The translations under genes were made by a program, and so were the position numbers. From Clostridia bacterium (lineage in GTDB: Bacteria; Bacillota; Clostridia; Oscillospirales; Acutalibacteraceae), in contig JAGAOT010000013.1 of the NCBI GenBank assembly GCA_017623615.1, positions 1 to 64,000 on the forward strand: DNA of 64,000 nt, read 5' to 3'. The notes below the pieces were generated by a model. The model saw nothing but the letters and a program-made list of their open reading frames with translations, ran no database searches and was not told the origin of the DNA. Of this stretch, positions 23,848 to 32,714 are shown piece by piece (within the stretch, counting starts at the first letter, position 1; each line of letters opens with the position of its first letter).

Positions 23848-25491
23848 TTATTCTTCGGGATGCTTGCAGAGCGGCTTATCCTCGCTCGGCGTGTTCCAGT
23901 TTATATAATTGTTGCGTTTTGCGTGATACCATTCCATTTCAAACATCTTTGCGCTGTCGTCAACGGGAACAAAAAGCTGATTTCTGGCAAAATACGGCTC
24001 GCCTTGCATCTCTACCGTTCCGAGGTCTGTTTTTGCAAGCCTGCTGCCATCCGTAAAGGTTGCCCTATGTCCGTATGCTTCAACATAAAGGCTGTCTTTT
24101 TCTTTGACTACCTTTCCGCCGATGAACTGAATGAGCACTCCGAAGGGCGCATACCATATGCCGTCCTTCATTTCGGGGTAAAGCTCCCTTGAAATGAGTT
24201 CAAGCATCTGACCCTTGAACGCCATTTTGGTCCAGTCATATGTGGGTGCAAGCGCGATGGGCGTTATTTCGTCCTTGCTCTTGTTAATAGTGAAAACGTC
24301 AATTATTCTGCCGTCGGCAAGGTATGCCGTTGCGGTCAGAACATCGCCGTCAATTTCGACAAGAGTATATGAGCCAACTCTGATTTCCTGCGGATAGAAT
24401 GCCGAATGCCATGTTTTGCGGGCGTTGGAGTGGTAAATATTGCCGCCGCCGTTGCCGACGATATAATGAACCGTTCCCTCGGAGGGGCGGTCAAAAAGCT
24501 CGTCACCCTTTGTGGGATATGTTCTTGCGAAGGAATGCTCATGACCCTCAAAAAGGATATCCAGTCTGCCGTCCTCAATAGGTTTGCGAAGCCAGGGATA
24601 GCCGTCATTGTTTTGACCCTCGGGCATAACGGGATAAATGGGGAAGTGGTATGCTCCGAGCTTCCATGTTTTGCCGCTGCTTTGCAGGTCGTTATATGCC
24701 CAATCCTCAACAACGGCGGGTGCGTTGATGCCGAGAACAAGGAAATGCGTGTTGCCGTAGTCAAATGAATAGTTTTCGCCCGTGTAGCCATCGGGACCGT
24801 TTTGAGGGTATGCGGGTCCGAACTGGAAATCAAAGAAATCCGCGTGCTCAAGATAAAACTTTCCCATAGGCTCGGGAAAATATGAAATATAGCCTCTGTT
24901 ATCGTGGTTGCCCGTGGTCATCATGTAAGGAACGCTCTCTATGATGCCTTTAAGCCCCTCAAACATTCCGTTCCATTGCAGCTCGTTCTGACCGTTGTCG
25001 CAGTTGTCGCCCGCGGTGAAAATAAATTTGCATTCGGGGTGTTTTTTGAGCGCATTTTTCAGCATATCGCCGACCATTGAATAGTCGGGCAGATGGCAGG
25101 GGTCACCCTTTTGATGGTCCGTAATAACGATAAAGCTGAATTTTTCAACATTTTCAGCTTCGGTTTCAAAAGAAAAATCCTCGCTGCGGTGTGCATCGGA
25201 GCCGACATTATAAATGTATTTTGTGCCGGGCTCAAGACCGCTGAGTCTGACGGAAAAATAGTTGCTTATATCAATATCCGTTTCCTTTGTTTCAAAGCTT
25301 GCATCCGCTTTCAGCCAATCGCCGCCGCTTTTTTTGCGGTAAAGGATATAGCCGTTTTCAACATCGGTGCTTGTGCGCCAGATAACTGCCATTTCGGTTT
25401 TGGCATCGCCGCAGAAGGCAAGCATAATGTGGTCGGGAGCGGGGGTTGAACCGCGCTCGGGCTTATAAAAATTGCCGTTTTCGTCATACAT
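23848..25491 (-). CDS. Purple-acid-phosphatase-type metallophosphoesterase with N-terminal Fn3-like domain
   Basis: A 547-residue calcineurin-type phosphoesterase. Domains in order: an N-terminal beta-sandwich like that of purple acid phosphatases (DHIMLAFCGDAKTEMAVIW, residues about 20-105), the metal-binding core at 115-350 (VITDHQKGD, TAGDNCDNGQ, TTGNHDNRGY, ILFEGHEHSFARTYP) and a C-terminal region of about 110 residues resembling copper-amine-oxidase-N-type domains. The ATG at 25491 is chosen although a TTG at 25509 is in frame. No signal peptide is seen, which is unusual for this family. It leads the operon with the GH106-like enzyme, and its promoter overlaps an operator half-site shared with the fucosidase operon. 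Confidence 0.87.
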   Translation of the reverse strand: MYDENGNFYKPERGSTPAPDHIMLAFCGDAKTEMAVIWRTSTDVENGYILYRKKSGGDWLKADASFETKETDIDISNYFSVRLSGLEPGTKYIYNVGSDAHRSEDFSFETEAENVEKFSFIVITDHQKGDPCHLPDYSMVGDMLKNALKKHPECKFIFTAGDNCDNGQNELQWNGMFEGLKGIIESVPYMMTTGNHDNRGYISYFPEPMGKFYLEHADFFDFQFGPAYPQNGPDGYTGENYSFDYGNTHFLVLGINAPAVVEDWAYNDLQSSGKTWKLGAYHFPIYPVMPEGQNNDGYPWLRKPIEDGRLDILFEGHEHSFARTYPTKGDELFDRPSEGTVHYIVGNGGGNIYHSNARKTWHSAFYPQEIRVGSYTLVEIDGDVLTATAYLADGRIIDVFTINKSKDEITPIALAPTYDWTKMAFKGQMLELISRELYPEMKDGIWYAPFGVLIQFIGGKVVKEKDSLYVEAYGHRATFTDGSRLAKTDLGTVEMQGEPYFARNQLFVPVDDSAKMFEMEWYHAKRNNYINWNTPSEDKPLCKHPEE

Positions 25492-25525
25492 AAAGCAAAA
25501 ATCTCCCAATATAATATTTAGGTTT

Positions 25526-25566
25526 ATTTTAGTAATTTAATGTTTATTTGTCAATAATAAACAAAT
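25526..25566 (-). promoter_or_regulatory. Promoter and operator of the phosphatase-GH106 operon
   Basis: Minus-strand TTGACA (25554-25549), 17-nt spacer, TAAAAT (25531-25526). An inverted pair TGTTTAT (25541-25547) and ATAAACA (25557-25563) straddles the -35; the right half, ATAAACAAAT (25557-25566), is identical to the half-site of the 18924-18941 operator in front of the XRE-fucosidase operon. Confidence 0.72.
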
Positions 25567-25592
25567 ATATTTTCTTGTATTTTTAAAAACTA

Positions 25593-25621
25593 TTGATTTT
25601 TACATTCAATTAAAGTATAAT
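25593..25621 (+). promoter_or_regulatory. Sigma-A-type promoter of the LRR protein gene
   Basis: TTGATT (25593-25598), 17-nt spacer, TATAAT (25616-25621), about 35 nt before the start codon. Confidence 0.75.
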
Positions 25622-25656
25622 TGACTCTGTAATACTTTATTTAACGGGGGTTTATT

Positions 25657-27240
25657 ATGAAAAATTTAATAAGGTCAGCTGCGATTTCTGTTGCATGCAT
25701 GATTGCTTTTTGCAGTTTGTCGCTTGTCGGCGCATCTGCTTCAACCGATTTGGAAATTAAAGCGGGCGAGGGCTATGCCTATGTCAGCGATTGCGACGAA
25801 AGGGCAAAAGGGGTTGTTGAAATCCCCGAAACCTACGGCGGGCTTCCCGTCACGGCTATCTATCCCGAAGCGTTTAAAAACTGCGGTCAGATAACCGAAA
25901 TCACCGTGCCCGAAAGCATAACGAGAATACATTCAAATGCTTTTGATTCCTGCGTTGCGCTCAAAAAGGTTGTTGTTTCGAATCCGTCCTGCGAAATCGG
26001 CACGGCGGCGTTTGTTTATTGCTCCGCACTTGAAAGCGTTGAGCTTCCGTCACAGCTCAAAACAATTCCCAACGAAGCATTCGGTCATTGCCTTGCATTG
26101 AAATCAATCGAGATTCCCTCAACGGTTGCTCTTATCGGCACAGAGGCTTTCAGAATGTGCACCTCGCTCACGCAGGTTGATATCCCTGCAAGCGTAACGG
26201 CGATAAGGCTCAATGCGTTTCTCGGCTGTTCTTCCGTTGAGGCATATAATGTCGCAAGCGGAAATACGGTTTACAGCAGCAAAAACGGCGTTCTTTACGG
26301 CCCGTTCAAAAGCTCATATGACCCCGACGAATACGAGCCGTCGGCGGATAAAACTCTTATTCAGTATCCCAACGCGGCAGCAGCAACAAGCTTCACTGCG
26401 CCGTCGGATGTTTTGGTTATTGCGGACAGTGCATTCAGAGATAATGCAACGCTCACAAGCGTAACTCTTCCGAACGGGCTGAAATCCATTGAAGCAGGTG
26501 CATTTTATAACTGCTCTGCGCTTATAAATGTTAATGTTCCGTCAACGGTTACAAAGATTGGCTCAAAGGCATTCGGCGAGTGCGATTCTCTTAAAAAAAT
26601 AACAATTCCCGGCTCCGTGGAATCTCTTGAAGATGTCTTTTACGCATCGGGTCTTGAAGAAGTTATTATTTCCGAGGGCGTTACCAAAATCGGAACAAGA
26701 AATTTCGAAAACTGCGCTTTTCTTAAAAGCGTAACAATTCCGTCAAGCGTCAAATCAATCGGCGCGGGAGCGTTTTATAACTGCTCTTCGCTCGAAACTC
26801 TTTCAATCCCCGCAAGCGTCACTTCAATAGGCTCCAATGCCTTTACGGGCTGTGATAAGCTTAAGCTGACGGTTGAAAAAGGCTCTGCGGCTTACACATA
26901 CGCCGTTAACAACGGCATTGACTGCGAAATAAAAGAAGAAAAACCGGTTGAAAAAAGCGTTGTTTCCGTTGAGATTACCACTCTGCCGAGCAAGCTCGGA
27001 TACTACTATAAAGAAACACTCAACACATCCGGCATGAAGCTGAACGTAACTTATTCCGACGGCTCTGCCGAAACCGTTACAAGCGGCTTTGAGGCTTCGC
27101 CGAAAACGCTCAACAAAACCGGCGTTCAAAAAATAACCGTAACATACGGCGGCTGCTCTGACAGCTTTGATGTTTCCGTTTCATATGCGTGGTGGCAGTG
27201 GATTATCAGAATTCTTCTTCTCGGAATTTTGTGGTATTGA
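25657..27240 (+). CDS. Secreted BspA-type leucine-rich-repeat protein with bacterial Ig-like domain
   Basis: Cell-surface protein of 527 residues. A signal peptide (SAAISVACMIAFCSLSLVGA) is followed by BspA-like LRR units at about residues 45-430, each ending in motifs like LKSIEIPSTVALIGTEAF or LKSVTIPSSVKSIGAGAF, broken by an insert at about 195-245. A bacterial Ig-like domain (VVSVEITTLPSKLGYYYKET, then LNVTYSDGSAETVTSGF) occupies about 435-508. The last 18 residues, YAWWQWIIRILLLGILWY, form a short Trp-rich hydrophobic tail in place of a sortase signal. BspA-like proteins in Firmicutes are usually adhesins or surface proteins of unknown binding partner. The gene is single, with its own promoter. 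Confidence 0.9.
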   Translation: MKNLIRSAAISVACMIAFCSLSLVGASASTDLEIKAGEGYAYVSDCDERAKGVVEIPETYGGLPVTAIYPEAFKNCGQITEITVPESITRIHSNAFDSCVALKKVVVSNPSCEIGTAAFVYCSALESVELPSQLKTIPNEAFGHCLALKSIEIPSTVALIGTEAFRMCTSLTQVDIPASVTAIRLNAFLGCSSVEAYNVASGNTVYSSKNGVLYGPFKSSYDPDEYEPSADKTLIQYPNAAAATSFTAPSDVLVIADSAFRDNATLTSVTLPNGLKSIEAGAFYNCSALINVNVPSTVTKIGSKAFGECDSLKKITIPGSVESLEDVFYASGLEEVIISEGVTKIGTRNFENCAFLKSVTIPSSVKSIGAGAFYNCSSLETLSIPASVTSIGSNAFTGCDKLKLTVEKGSAAYTYAVNNGIDCEIKEEKPVEKSVVSVEITTLPSKLGYYYKETLNTSGMKLNVTYSDGSAETVTSGFEASPKTLNKTGVQKITVTYGGCSDSFDVSVSYAWWQWIIRILLLGILWY

Positions 27241-27280
27241 CAAAATGCAGGCTGCTTTGCATAATTATTCATAAAAAGCC

Positions 27281-27309
27281 TTGCATTATTTTAAATAATG
27301 GTTTATAAT
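27281..27309 (+). promoter_or_regulatory. Sigma-A-type promoter of the TAXI-TRAP operon
   Basis: TTGCAT (27281-27286), 17-nt spacer, TATAAT (27304-27309), about 63 nt before the first start codon. Confidence 0.78.
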
Positions 27310-27372
27310 TAACTGGTATGAATTTCCGAGTTTTGAATTATTCAAAATTCGGGATAAAATAGGAGGTAAATC

Positions 27373-28389
27373 ATGAAGAAAAAATTGGCAATCGCTCTTT
27401 CACTTATTCTTGCTTTTGCAATGCTTCTTTGCACAGCTTGCGTAGGCGGCTCAGGTGATGACACAACAACAACCAATCCCAACAACGAAGCTGTTGCAGG
27501 CGGCGACCTTTCCTCAATCAAGATTAATGTCGGCACAGGCGGCTCCACAGGCACATACTACGGCTTCTGCAACGTTATTTCTACTCTTCTTAAAGAAAAG
27601 ACCGGCGCAAACCTTATGATTCAGTCATCAGGCGCATCAAAGGCTAATATCCTTGATATCGATGACGGTATCGTTGACATGGCTATCGTTCAGAACGACG
27701 TTATGGACTATGCTTACAACGGCACATCACTCTTTGCAGATATCGGCGCTGTTGACAGCTTCTCAACTCTCGGCGCAGCTTATGCAGAGGTTTGCCAGAT
27801 TGTTGCAAGAGCAGATTCCGGCATAACTTCCGTTGCTGACCTCAAGGGCAAGAAGGTTTCCGTTGGCGACAGCGGCAGCGGCGTTGAATTCAATGCTCAG
27901 CAGATTCTCGGCGCTTACGATATCACATTCGAAGATATCGACAAGCAGAACCTCAGCTTCCAGGCTTCTGCAGATGCTCTTAAAGACGGCAAGATTGATG
28001 CTTTCTTCTGCACAGCAGGTGCTCCCACAGTTGCAATCACAGACCTTTCAACAACAACGGGCACAGTTCTTGTCGGTATTGATGCAGAGCACATTGCAAA
28101 GCTTCAGGCTGATTACGGCTTCTATGCAGAATATGTTGTTCCCGCAGGCACATACAACGGCATTGATGCAGACGTAACAACAGTTGCAGTTAAGGCTACC
28201 TTCATCGTAAGCAACGACCTTGACGAAGAAACTGTTTATCAGCTTACAAAGGCTATCTATGAAAACAAGGACGAGTATTCACACGAAAAGGCAACAGAAA
28301 TGAGCCTTGAATATGCTGTTTCCAGCATTTCCGTTCCTTTCCATCCCGGTGCAGAGAGATACTATAAAGAGGTTGGCGCTATCAGCTAA
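27373..28389 (+). CDS. TAXI-family TRAP transporter solute-binding lipoprotein
   Basis: Extracytoplasmic substrate-binding subunit of a TRAP transporter. A lipoprotein signal peptide ends in LLCTACVGG, with lipidated Cys23 expected. The mature part shows the TAXI family marks: INVGTGGSTGTYYG at about residues 55-69, KGKKVSVGDSGSGVEFNA and the typical C-terminal YYKEVGAI. Known TAXI proteins bind glutamate-like or other small carboxylates, but the ligand here cannot be told. AGGAGGT lies seven nucleotides before the ATG. Its stop overlaps the start of the DUF1850 gene (TAATG), and the fused permease follows, the usual order of this transporter class. Confidence 0.95.
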   Translation: MKKKLAIALSLILAFAMLLCTACVGGSGDDTTTTNPNNEAVAGGDLSSIKINVGTGGSTGTYYGFCNVISTLLKEKTGANLMIQSSGASKANILDIDDGIVDMAIVQNDVMDYAYNGTSLFADIGAVDSFSTLGAAYAEVCQIVARADSGITSVADLKGKKVSVGDSGSGVEFNAQQILGAYDITFEDIDKQNLSFQASADALKDGKIDAFFCTAGAPTVAITDLSTTTGTVLVGIDAEHIAKLQADYGFYAEYVVPAGTYNGIDADVTTVAVKATFIVSNDLDEETVYQLTKAIYENKDEYSHEKATEMSLEYAVSSISVPFHPGAERYYKEVGAIS

Positions 28390-28913
28390 TGAGCTGTAAG
28401 CTTTCGGCTAACTCTAAAAAAAGGTTAATCGCAGCAGCCGTTTTAATGATAATCATTACAGCGGCTGCTTTCGTTATAAGCATGCTTTCGGCGGAATATC
28501 TGGTTTTATACGATTCTGATACCGGGAAAACCTATATAACCGAAAAAGCCGAGGACGGGCTTATGTTTTCCGTGGAGTTTGTTCACTCCGTTAACCAAAC
28601 GCCCGTTAAAGATACTTATATAATCGAAAACGGCGAAATCCGAGCATATTCCACGACCTACCGCTCATTCGGGGCGGGGGTTCAAACCGCGCTGGAGGGC
28701 AACCAAAAAATGACCTATGACAGCGACGGCAACATGATTATAACGGGCTTCGATATTACATATGACCCGTTGAGATATATCGTCGGCACGGTTTCCGACC
28801 ATATTCTCACCTTCGGCGGCGAGGAAATAAGCCTCAGAGATATGTGCGGCAGAAATGCCCGCGTTGTTTTTGAGGTTGCCGCGGGATATGAAATTCTGAC
28901 GAAAGGAATGTGA
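28389..28913 (+). CDS. DUF1850-family protein linked to TAXI-TRAP transporters
   Basis: A 174-residue protein with one N-terminal membrane helix (residues 14-34) and an extracellular beta-rich domain containing FSVEFVHSVNQTPVKDTY, the HSV-x-x-TPV hallmark of DUF1850. Such proteins are regularly encoded between TAXI binding proteins and fused TRAP permeases, and are presumed accessory to uptake; the exact role is not known. It starts within the stop of the binding-protein gene (TAATG) and the permease starts three bases after its stop, so the three are translationally coupled. Confidence 0.9.
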   Translation: MSCKLSANSKKRLIAAAVLMIIITAAAFVISMLSAEYLVLYDSDTGKTYITEKAEDGLMFSVEFVHSVNQTPVKDTYIIENGEIRAYSTTYRSFGAGVQTALEGNQKMTYDSDGNMIITGFDITYDPLRYIVGTVSDHILTFGGEEISLRDMCGRNARVVFEVAAGYEILTKGM

Positions 28914-28916
28914 TGA

Positions 28917-30905
28917 ATGTCAGATGTAAACACAACTGCTCTCGGCACACCTGCCGAAGAGGAAGATGCTATTGATGTTGACAAATTGATGGCGGAGTTT
29001 GACAAGGAATCAAACACGCGTCACTTTGGCGGAATATTTGAGAAAATCATCAAAATCGCCATGGTGCTGTTTTCACTCTATGTTATGTTTGACGGCTGGA
29101 CCGGAACAATGGAGGAAAGGCAGAAAATGGCGTGGTTTATAGGCGTAATAGTGTTTATGGCCTATATTATTTACCCCGTACGCAAAAAAGAAAAGAAAAG
29201 GCTTAACCATGTGCCTTTTTATGACTATATTTTTGCGGTTGTCGGCGCAGGCTCGTTTTTCTATTACGCAATCAACTGCGATGCAATCGTTGCAAGAGCT
29301 TCAAGAATTAACGAGGTTGATATCATAATCGCAATTATTGGTACACTTCTTTTGTTTGAAGCCTGCCGCAGAGTTGTAGGCTTGCCGATAGTCTGCGTTT
29401 CGGCGGCATTTATTGCCTATGCATTTATTGTTGTTGACCGCAATCCCTTGCGAGTTATCATGTATAAGCTTTTCTATACAACCGAGGGTATTGCAGGCAC
29501 TCCGCTCAACGTTTGCGCATCGTTCATTGTTTTGTTTATTATTTTTGCATCGTTCCTTGAGCAATCGGGAATCGGCGCATTCTTTGTTGACCTTGCAAAC
29601 TCCATCGCGGGCAAGGCAACCGGCGGCCCCGCAAAGGTTGCCGTTATTTCCAGCGCAATGGAGGGCATGTACTCAGGCTCATCCGTTGCAAATACTGTCG
29701 GCAGCGGCTCCGTTACAATCCCCACAATGAAGCGCTGCGGCTATAAGCCCGAGTTTGCGGCGGCGGTTGAAGCGGCGGCTTCAACGGGCGGTCAGATAAT
29801 GCCGCCTATCATGGGTGCGGCGGCATTCCTGATGACGGAATATACCGGTCTGCCCTATTCCCAGATAGCCATTGCGGCTATTCTTCCCGCCGTTCTTTAC
29901 TTCACGGGAATCTTCATGATGATTCACTTCGAAGCAAAGAAGCTTGGTCTTAAAGGTCTTCCTAAGGAAGCAATTCCCAACTTCTTCAAGCTTGTTTTAA
30001 CAAAGGGTTACCTTCTTCTTCCCGTTGTTGCGCTTGTTGTTGCAATGAACTATTTCTCACCCGCAAAGGCGGCAATCACCGCAATTTTTGTTGCAATCGG
30101 CGTAAAGCTTGTTGAGGGCGTTATTAAATCGATTATCCATAAAAAGTTTGAAATGGATTTCGGAATTTATTTCCGTTCTCTCGCAAACGGCACAAAGAAC
30201 GCAATCGGAGTTGCTCTTGCATGCGCGGTTGCGGGCTGTATTTCGGCAATGGTTCAGCAGACGGGTCTTGCAAACGTGCTTTCCGCGCTTGTTCAGTCTG
30301 CATCACAGATTCATCCGATTTTTGCTCTTGCGCTTACGATGCTTATGTGCATCGTTCTCGGCATGGGTGTTCCCACCACGGCAAACTACGTTATCATGGC
30401 ATCCATGGTTGCGCCCATCCTTATGAGAAGCCTGAGCATCCCCGTTCTTGCGGCGCACATGTTTGTTTTCTATTTCGGCATTGTTGCGGATATCACTCCT
30501 CCCGTTGCCCTTGCGGCATATGCGGGCTCGGCAATCGCAAAATCCAATCCGCTCAAAACGGGTGTTACGGCAACCCGCCTTGCAATAACGGCGTTTATCG
30601 TTCCTTATATCTTCGCTTTCAGCCCCGAAATGCTTATTATCGGCGCCGACAAGCCCTGGTATGAAATTGTTCTTCTTGTTATAACTGCTCTTTGCGGAAT
30701 TTATATTATCTCCGCAGGCATGGAAGGATATATGTTTAAACACATGCCCTGGTGGGAAAGAATCCTTGCAATCGGCGGAGGTCTTTGCATGATTATTCCC
30801 GGCCTTTTGACGGATGCAATAGGTCTGGCAATCATAGTTCTTATTATAATTCTTCAAAAGCTTGGCCAAAAACGTGAAAGTAAAAAAGCGGCGTCAGCCG
30901 CATAA
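28917..30905 (+). CDS. TRAP transporter fused permease (DctQ-DctM type)
   Basis: Membrane subunit of the TAXI-TRAP importer, driven by an ion gradient. The 662 residues combine the small 4-helix DctQ-like part (about 45-200) with the large DctM-like part (about 205-590), and a few extra C-terminal helices, as in the TIGR02123-type fused family. The hallmark ANTVGSGSVTIPTMKRCGYK and GGQIMPPIMGAAAFLM loops and LGMGVPTTANYVIMA are present. AAAGGAA lies before the ATG at 28917. The operon of three genes ends at a hairpin terminator shared with the convergent rqcH gene. Confidence 0.95.
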   Translation: MSDVNTTALGTPAEEEDAIDVDKLMAEFDKESNTRHFGGIFEKIIKIAMVLFSLYVMFDGWTGTMEERQKMAWFIGVIVFMAYIIYPVRKKEKKRLNHVPFYDYIFAVVGAGSFFYYAINCDAIVARASRINEVDIIIAIIGTLLLFEACRRVVGLPIVCVSAAFIAYAFIVVDRNPLRVIMYKLFYTTEGIAGTPLNVCASFIVLFIIFASFLEQSGIGAFFVDLANSIAGKATGGPAKVAVISSAMEGMYSGSSVANTVGSGSVTIPTMKRCGYKPEFAAAVEAAASTGGQIMPPIMGAAAFLMTEYTGLPYSQIAIAAILPAVLYFTGIFMMIHFEAKKLGLKGLPKEAIPNFFKLVLTKGYLLLPVVALVVAMNYFSPAKAAITAIFVAIGVKLVEGVIKSIIHKKFEMDFGIYFRSLANGTKNAIGVALACAVAGCISAMVQQTGLANVLSALVQSASQIHPIFALALTMLMCIVLGMGVPTTANYVIMASMVAPILMRSLSIPVLAAHMFVFYFGIVADITPPVALAAYAGSAIAKSNPLKTGVTATRLAITAFIVPYIFAFSPEMLIIGADKPWYEIVLLVITALCGIYIISAGMEGYMFKHMPWWERILAIGGGLCMIIPGLLTDAIGLAIIVLIIILQKLGQKRESKKAASAA

Positions 30906-30910
30906 AGCAA

Positions 30911-30942
30911 AAAATCCGCTCCGATACGGGGCGGATTTTTGT
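30911..30942. terminator. Bidirectional terminator between the TRAP operon and rqcH
   Basis: AAAATCCGC (30911-30919) and GCGGATTTT (30931-30939) pair perfectly; A-run and T-run flank both sides. Confidence 0.78.
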
Positions 30943-32696
30943 TATTTCTTCTTTAATCGTTCGCACAATTCTCTGTCGGGAGTTACCCACATGGTGTTGT
31001 AGGTATGATAAATAACTTTTCCGGGCTTTGCACCGACGGGCTTTTTAAGCGAGCGCACTTCGGTATAGTCAACCGCAACCTGCGAGGATTCGCGCCCGCC
31101 GCTGTGATAAGCGGCAAGAGCTGCCGCCTGACGGCAGGTAAGCTCGGGGATTATATCGCCGTTGCCGATAACAACAACATGCGAGCCGGGGATTTTCTGC
31201 GTGTGAAACCATGAATCATCCTTTGCGGCGGTCTTGAATGTCAAAATATCGTTTTGAACATTGTTTCTGCCCACAAGGATTGTGTAACCGTCGTCGGAAA
31301 CATATTCAAGCGGCGGCATAGGCTTTGCTTTTTTTGATTTATCGTTTTTTGTGCGTTTGAGATAGCCCTGCTCATAAAGCTCATTCCTGATTTCGGCAAG
31401 CTCCGTGTAGCCGTCTGCGCGGTTGACGGAATCTATAACCGATTCAAGGTATGCAAGCTCCTGCTCGCTTTGCTCAATTAATTCTCCGAGCATCTTTTCG
31501 GCGGTTTTGGCTTTGCGGTATTCCTTGAAGTATTTCTGCGCATTTGCGGCGGGCGAAAGCGCAGGGTCGGCAGGTATTCTTGTCGATTCATTGTTATTAT
31601 AAAAGTTTTCAAGGTCATAGAAAAGTGAGCCTTTTTTAAGCCGATATTGATTTGCGAGAATCAACTCCGCATTGATTCGCAGAGTATCCTTATCAGCGCA
31701 TGCTTCAAGCTCCGCCTGCCTGCTTTGAAGCTTTCTTGCCGCTCTTGCCGCGGCGTTAGACAGAAGCTTTAAAAGTGACTGGCTGCGCTGTTTAGTGCGC
31801 TCAAAGCGGTCTTTTTCATAATAAAAATCATCAAGAAGCTGTGAAAAGCTTTCAAATTCTCTTGCTGTTACCGTAAAACCGTATTGGGTAACATCCATAA
31901 ATGTAAAGTCAAAAGGCTTTACGTTTTCACGGATAAGCATTGTCGGTGTGCCTCCGCCGCTCAAAAGAGTGTTCTTTATTTCGCTGAGCTTTGTGAGCAA
32001 GCGTTCTTCATAGATTCCGCCTATTTCACCCGCTCCGATATCTCCGCCGCAAGCGAATGCAGCAATTTCACGGCTTATGAGAGGGGAAACACCCTCGATG
32101 CTTTCAAGTATTGCGCCCGAAAGGCGTTTGCCCGTGCATTTTTTGATTGCCGCAACGGCGGTTTCGGGGTCTGCTTCTGCAAGATTAAGCTTGCCTTGGC
32201 GGGGCGGAAGCTCGTATTTGAACATCGGCAAAATCTGCCTGACCGATGACTGCGTAAAATCAACGCGTTTAACTGCGTCAACTATTATTCCGTCGGAATT
32301 GACAAGGATAATGTTGCTGTGCTTTGCCATTATTTCAACGCAGAGGGTGAATGTTACGCTGTCGCCGATTTCGTTTGTGCCCGCAAGGTCAAGAAAAACA
32401 ACTCTGTCAAGCCCGAGCTGGCGTATATCGGTTATAACTGCTCCCGTCAGATGCTTCCTGAAAAGCATGCAGAGCATCGGCGGGGTTGCGGGGTTTTCGG
32501 GTGCGTTTGCAGTTAAATGAAGTCGCGGACTGTTCGCCGAGGCTGAAATAAGCAGTCGGTATGCACCTGCACGGGTGCGCAAATGAAACACCAGTTCGTC
32601 TTTTGACGGCTGGTGTATTTTTTCAATCCTGCTTCCGACAATATATTCCGAAAGCTCTTGTTTTAATAAATTTAACGTGATTCCGTCAAGGGGCAT
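30942..32696 (-). CDS. rqcH: RqcH / NFACT-family ribosome quality-control protein (FbpA-like)
   Basis: Binds obstructed 50S subunits with peptidyl-tRNA and drives C-terminal alanine tailing, marking stalled chains for degradation. The 584 residues show the NFACT-N domain (MPLDGITLNLLKQELSEYIV through VEIMAKHSNIILV), a helix-hairpin-helix middle part, a coiled coil at about 350-440 and the NFACT-R domain (YTILVGRNNVQNDILTFKTA, DDSWFHTQKIPGSHVVV). Older annotations call it fibronectin-binding protein. It is the last gene of the minus-strand run DUF1858-trmK-nif3-rqcH, 18 bases after nif3. ClpX/ClpP, which degrade such tagged chains in Bacillus, are also encoded in this window. Confidence 0.94.
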   Translation of the reverse strand: MPLDGITLNLLKQELSEYIVGSRIEKIHQPSKDELVFHLRTRAGAYRLLISASANSPRLHLTANAPENPATPPMLCMLFRKHLTGAVITDIRQLGLDRVVFLDLAGTNEIGDSVTFTLCVEIMAKHSNIILVNSDGIIVDAVKRVDFTQSSVRQILPMFKYELPPRQGKLNLAEADPETAVAAIKKCTGKRLSGAILESIEGVSPLISREIAAFACGGDIGAGEIGGIYEERLLTKLSEIKNTLLSGGGTPTMLIRENVKPFDFTFMDVTQYGFTVTAREFESFSQLLDDFYYEKDRFERTKQRSQSLLKLLSNAAARAARKLQSRQAELEACADKDTLRINAELILANQYRLKKGSLFYDLENFYNNNESTRIPADPALSPAANAQKYFKEYRKAKTAEKMLGELIEQSEQELAYLESVIDSVNRADGYTELAEIRNELYEQGYLKRTKNDKSKKAKPMPPLEYVSDDGYTILVGRNNVQNDILTFKTAAKDDSWFHTQKIPGSHVVVIGNGDIIPELTCRQAAALAAYHSGGRESSQVAVDYTEVRSLKKPVGAKPGKVIYHTYNTMWVTPDRELCERLKKK

Positions 32697-32714
32697 AGTC
32701 AGTTCCTCGTTTGT

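Noticed and set aside
25780..26880. Tandem DNA repeat or CRISPR-like array
   Set aside because: The periodicity is that of LRR codons; units differ in sequence and length and lie in one reading frame.
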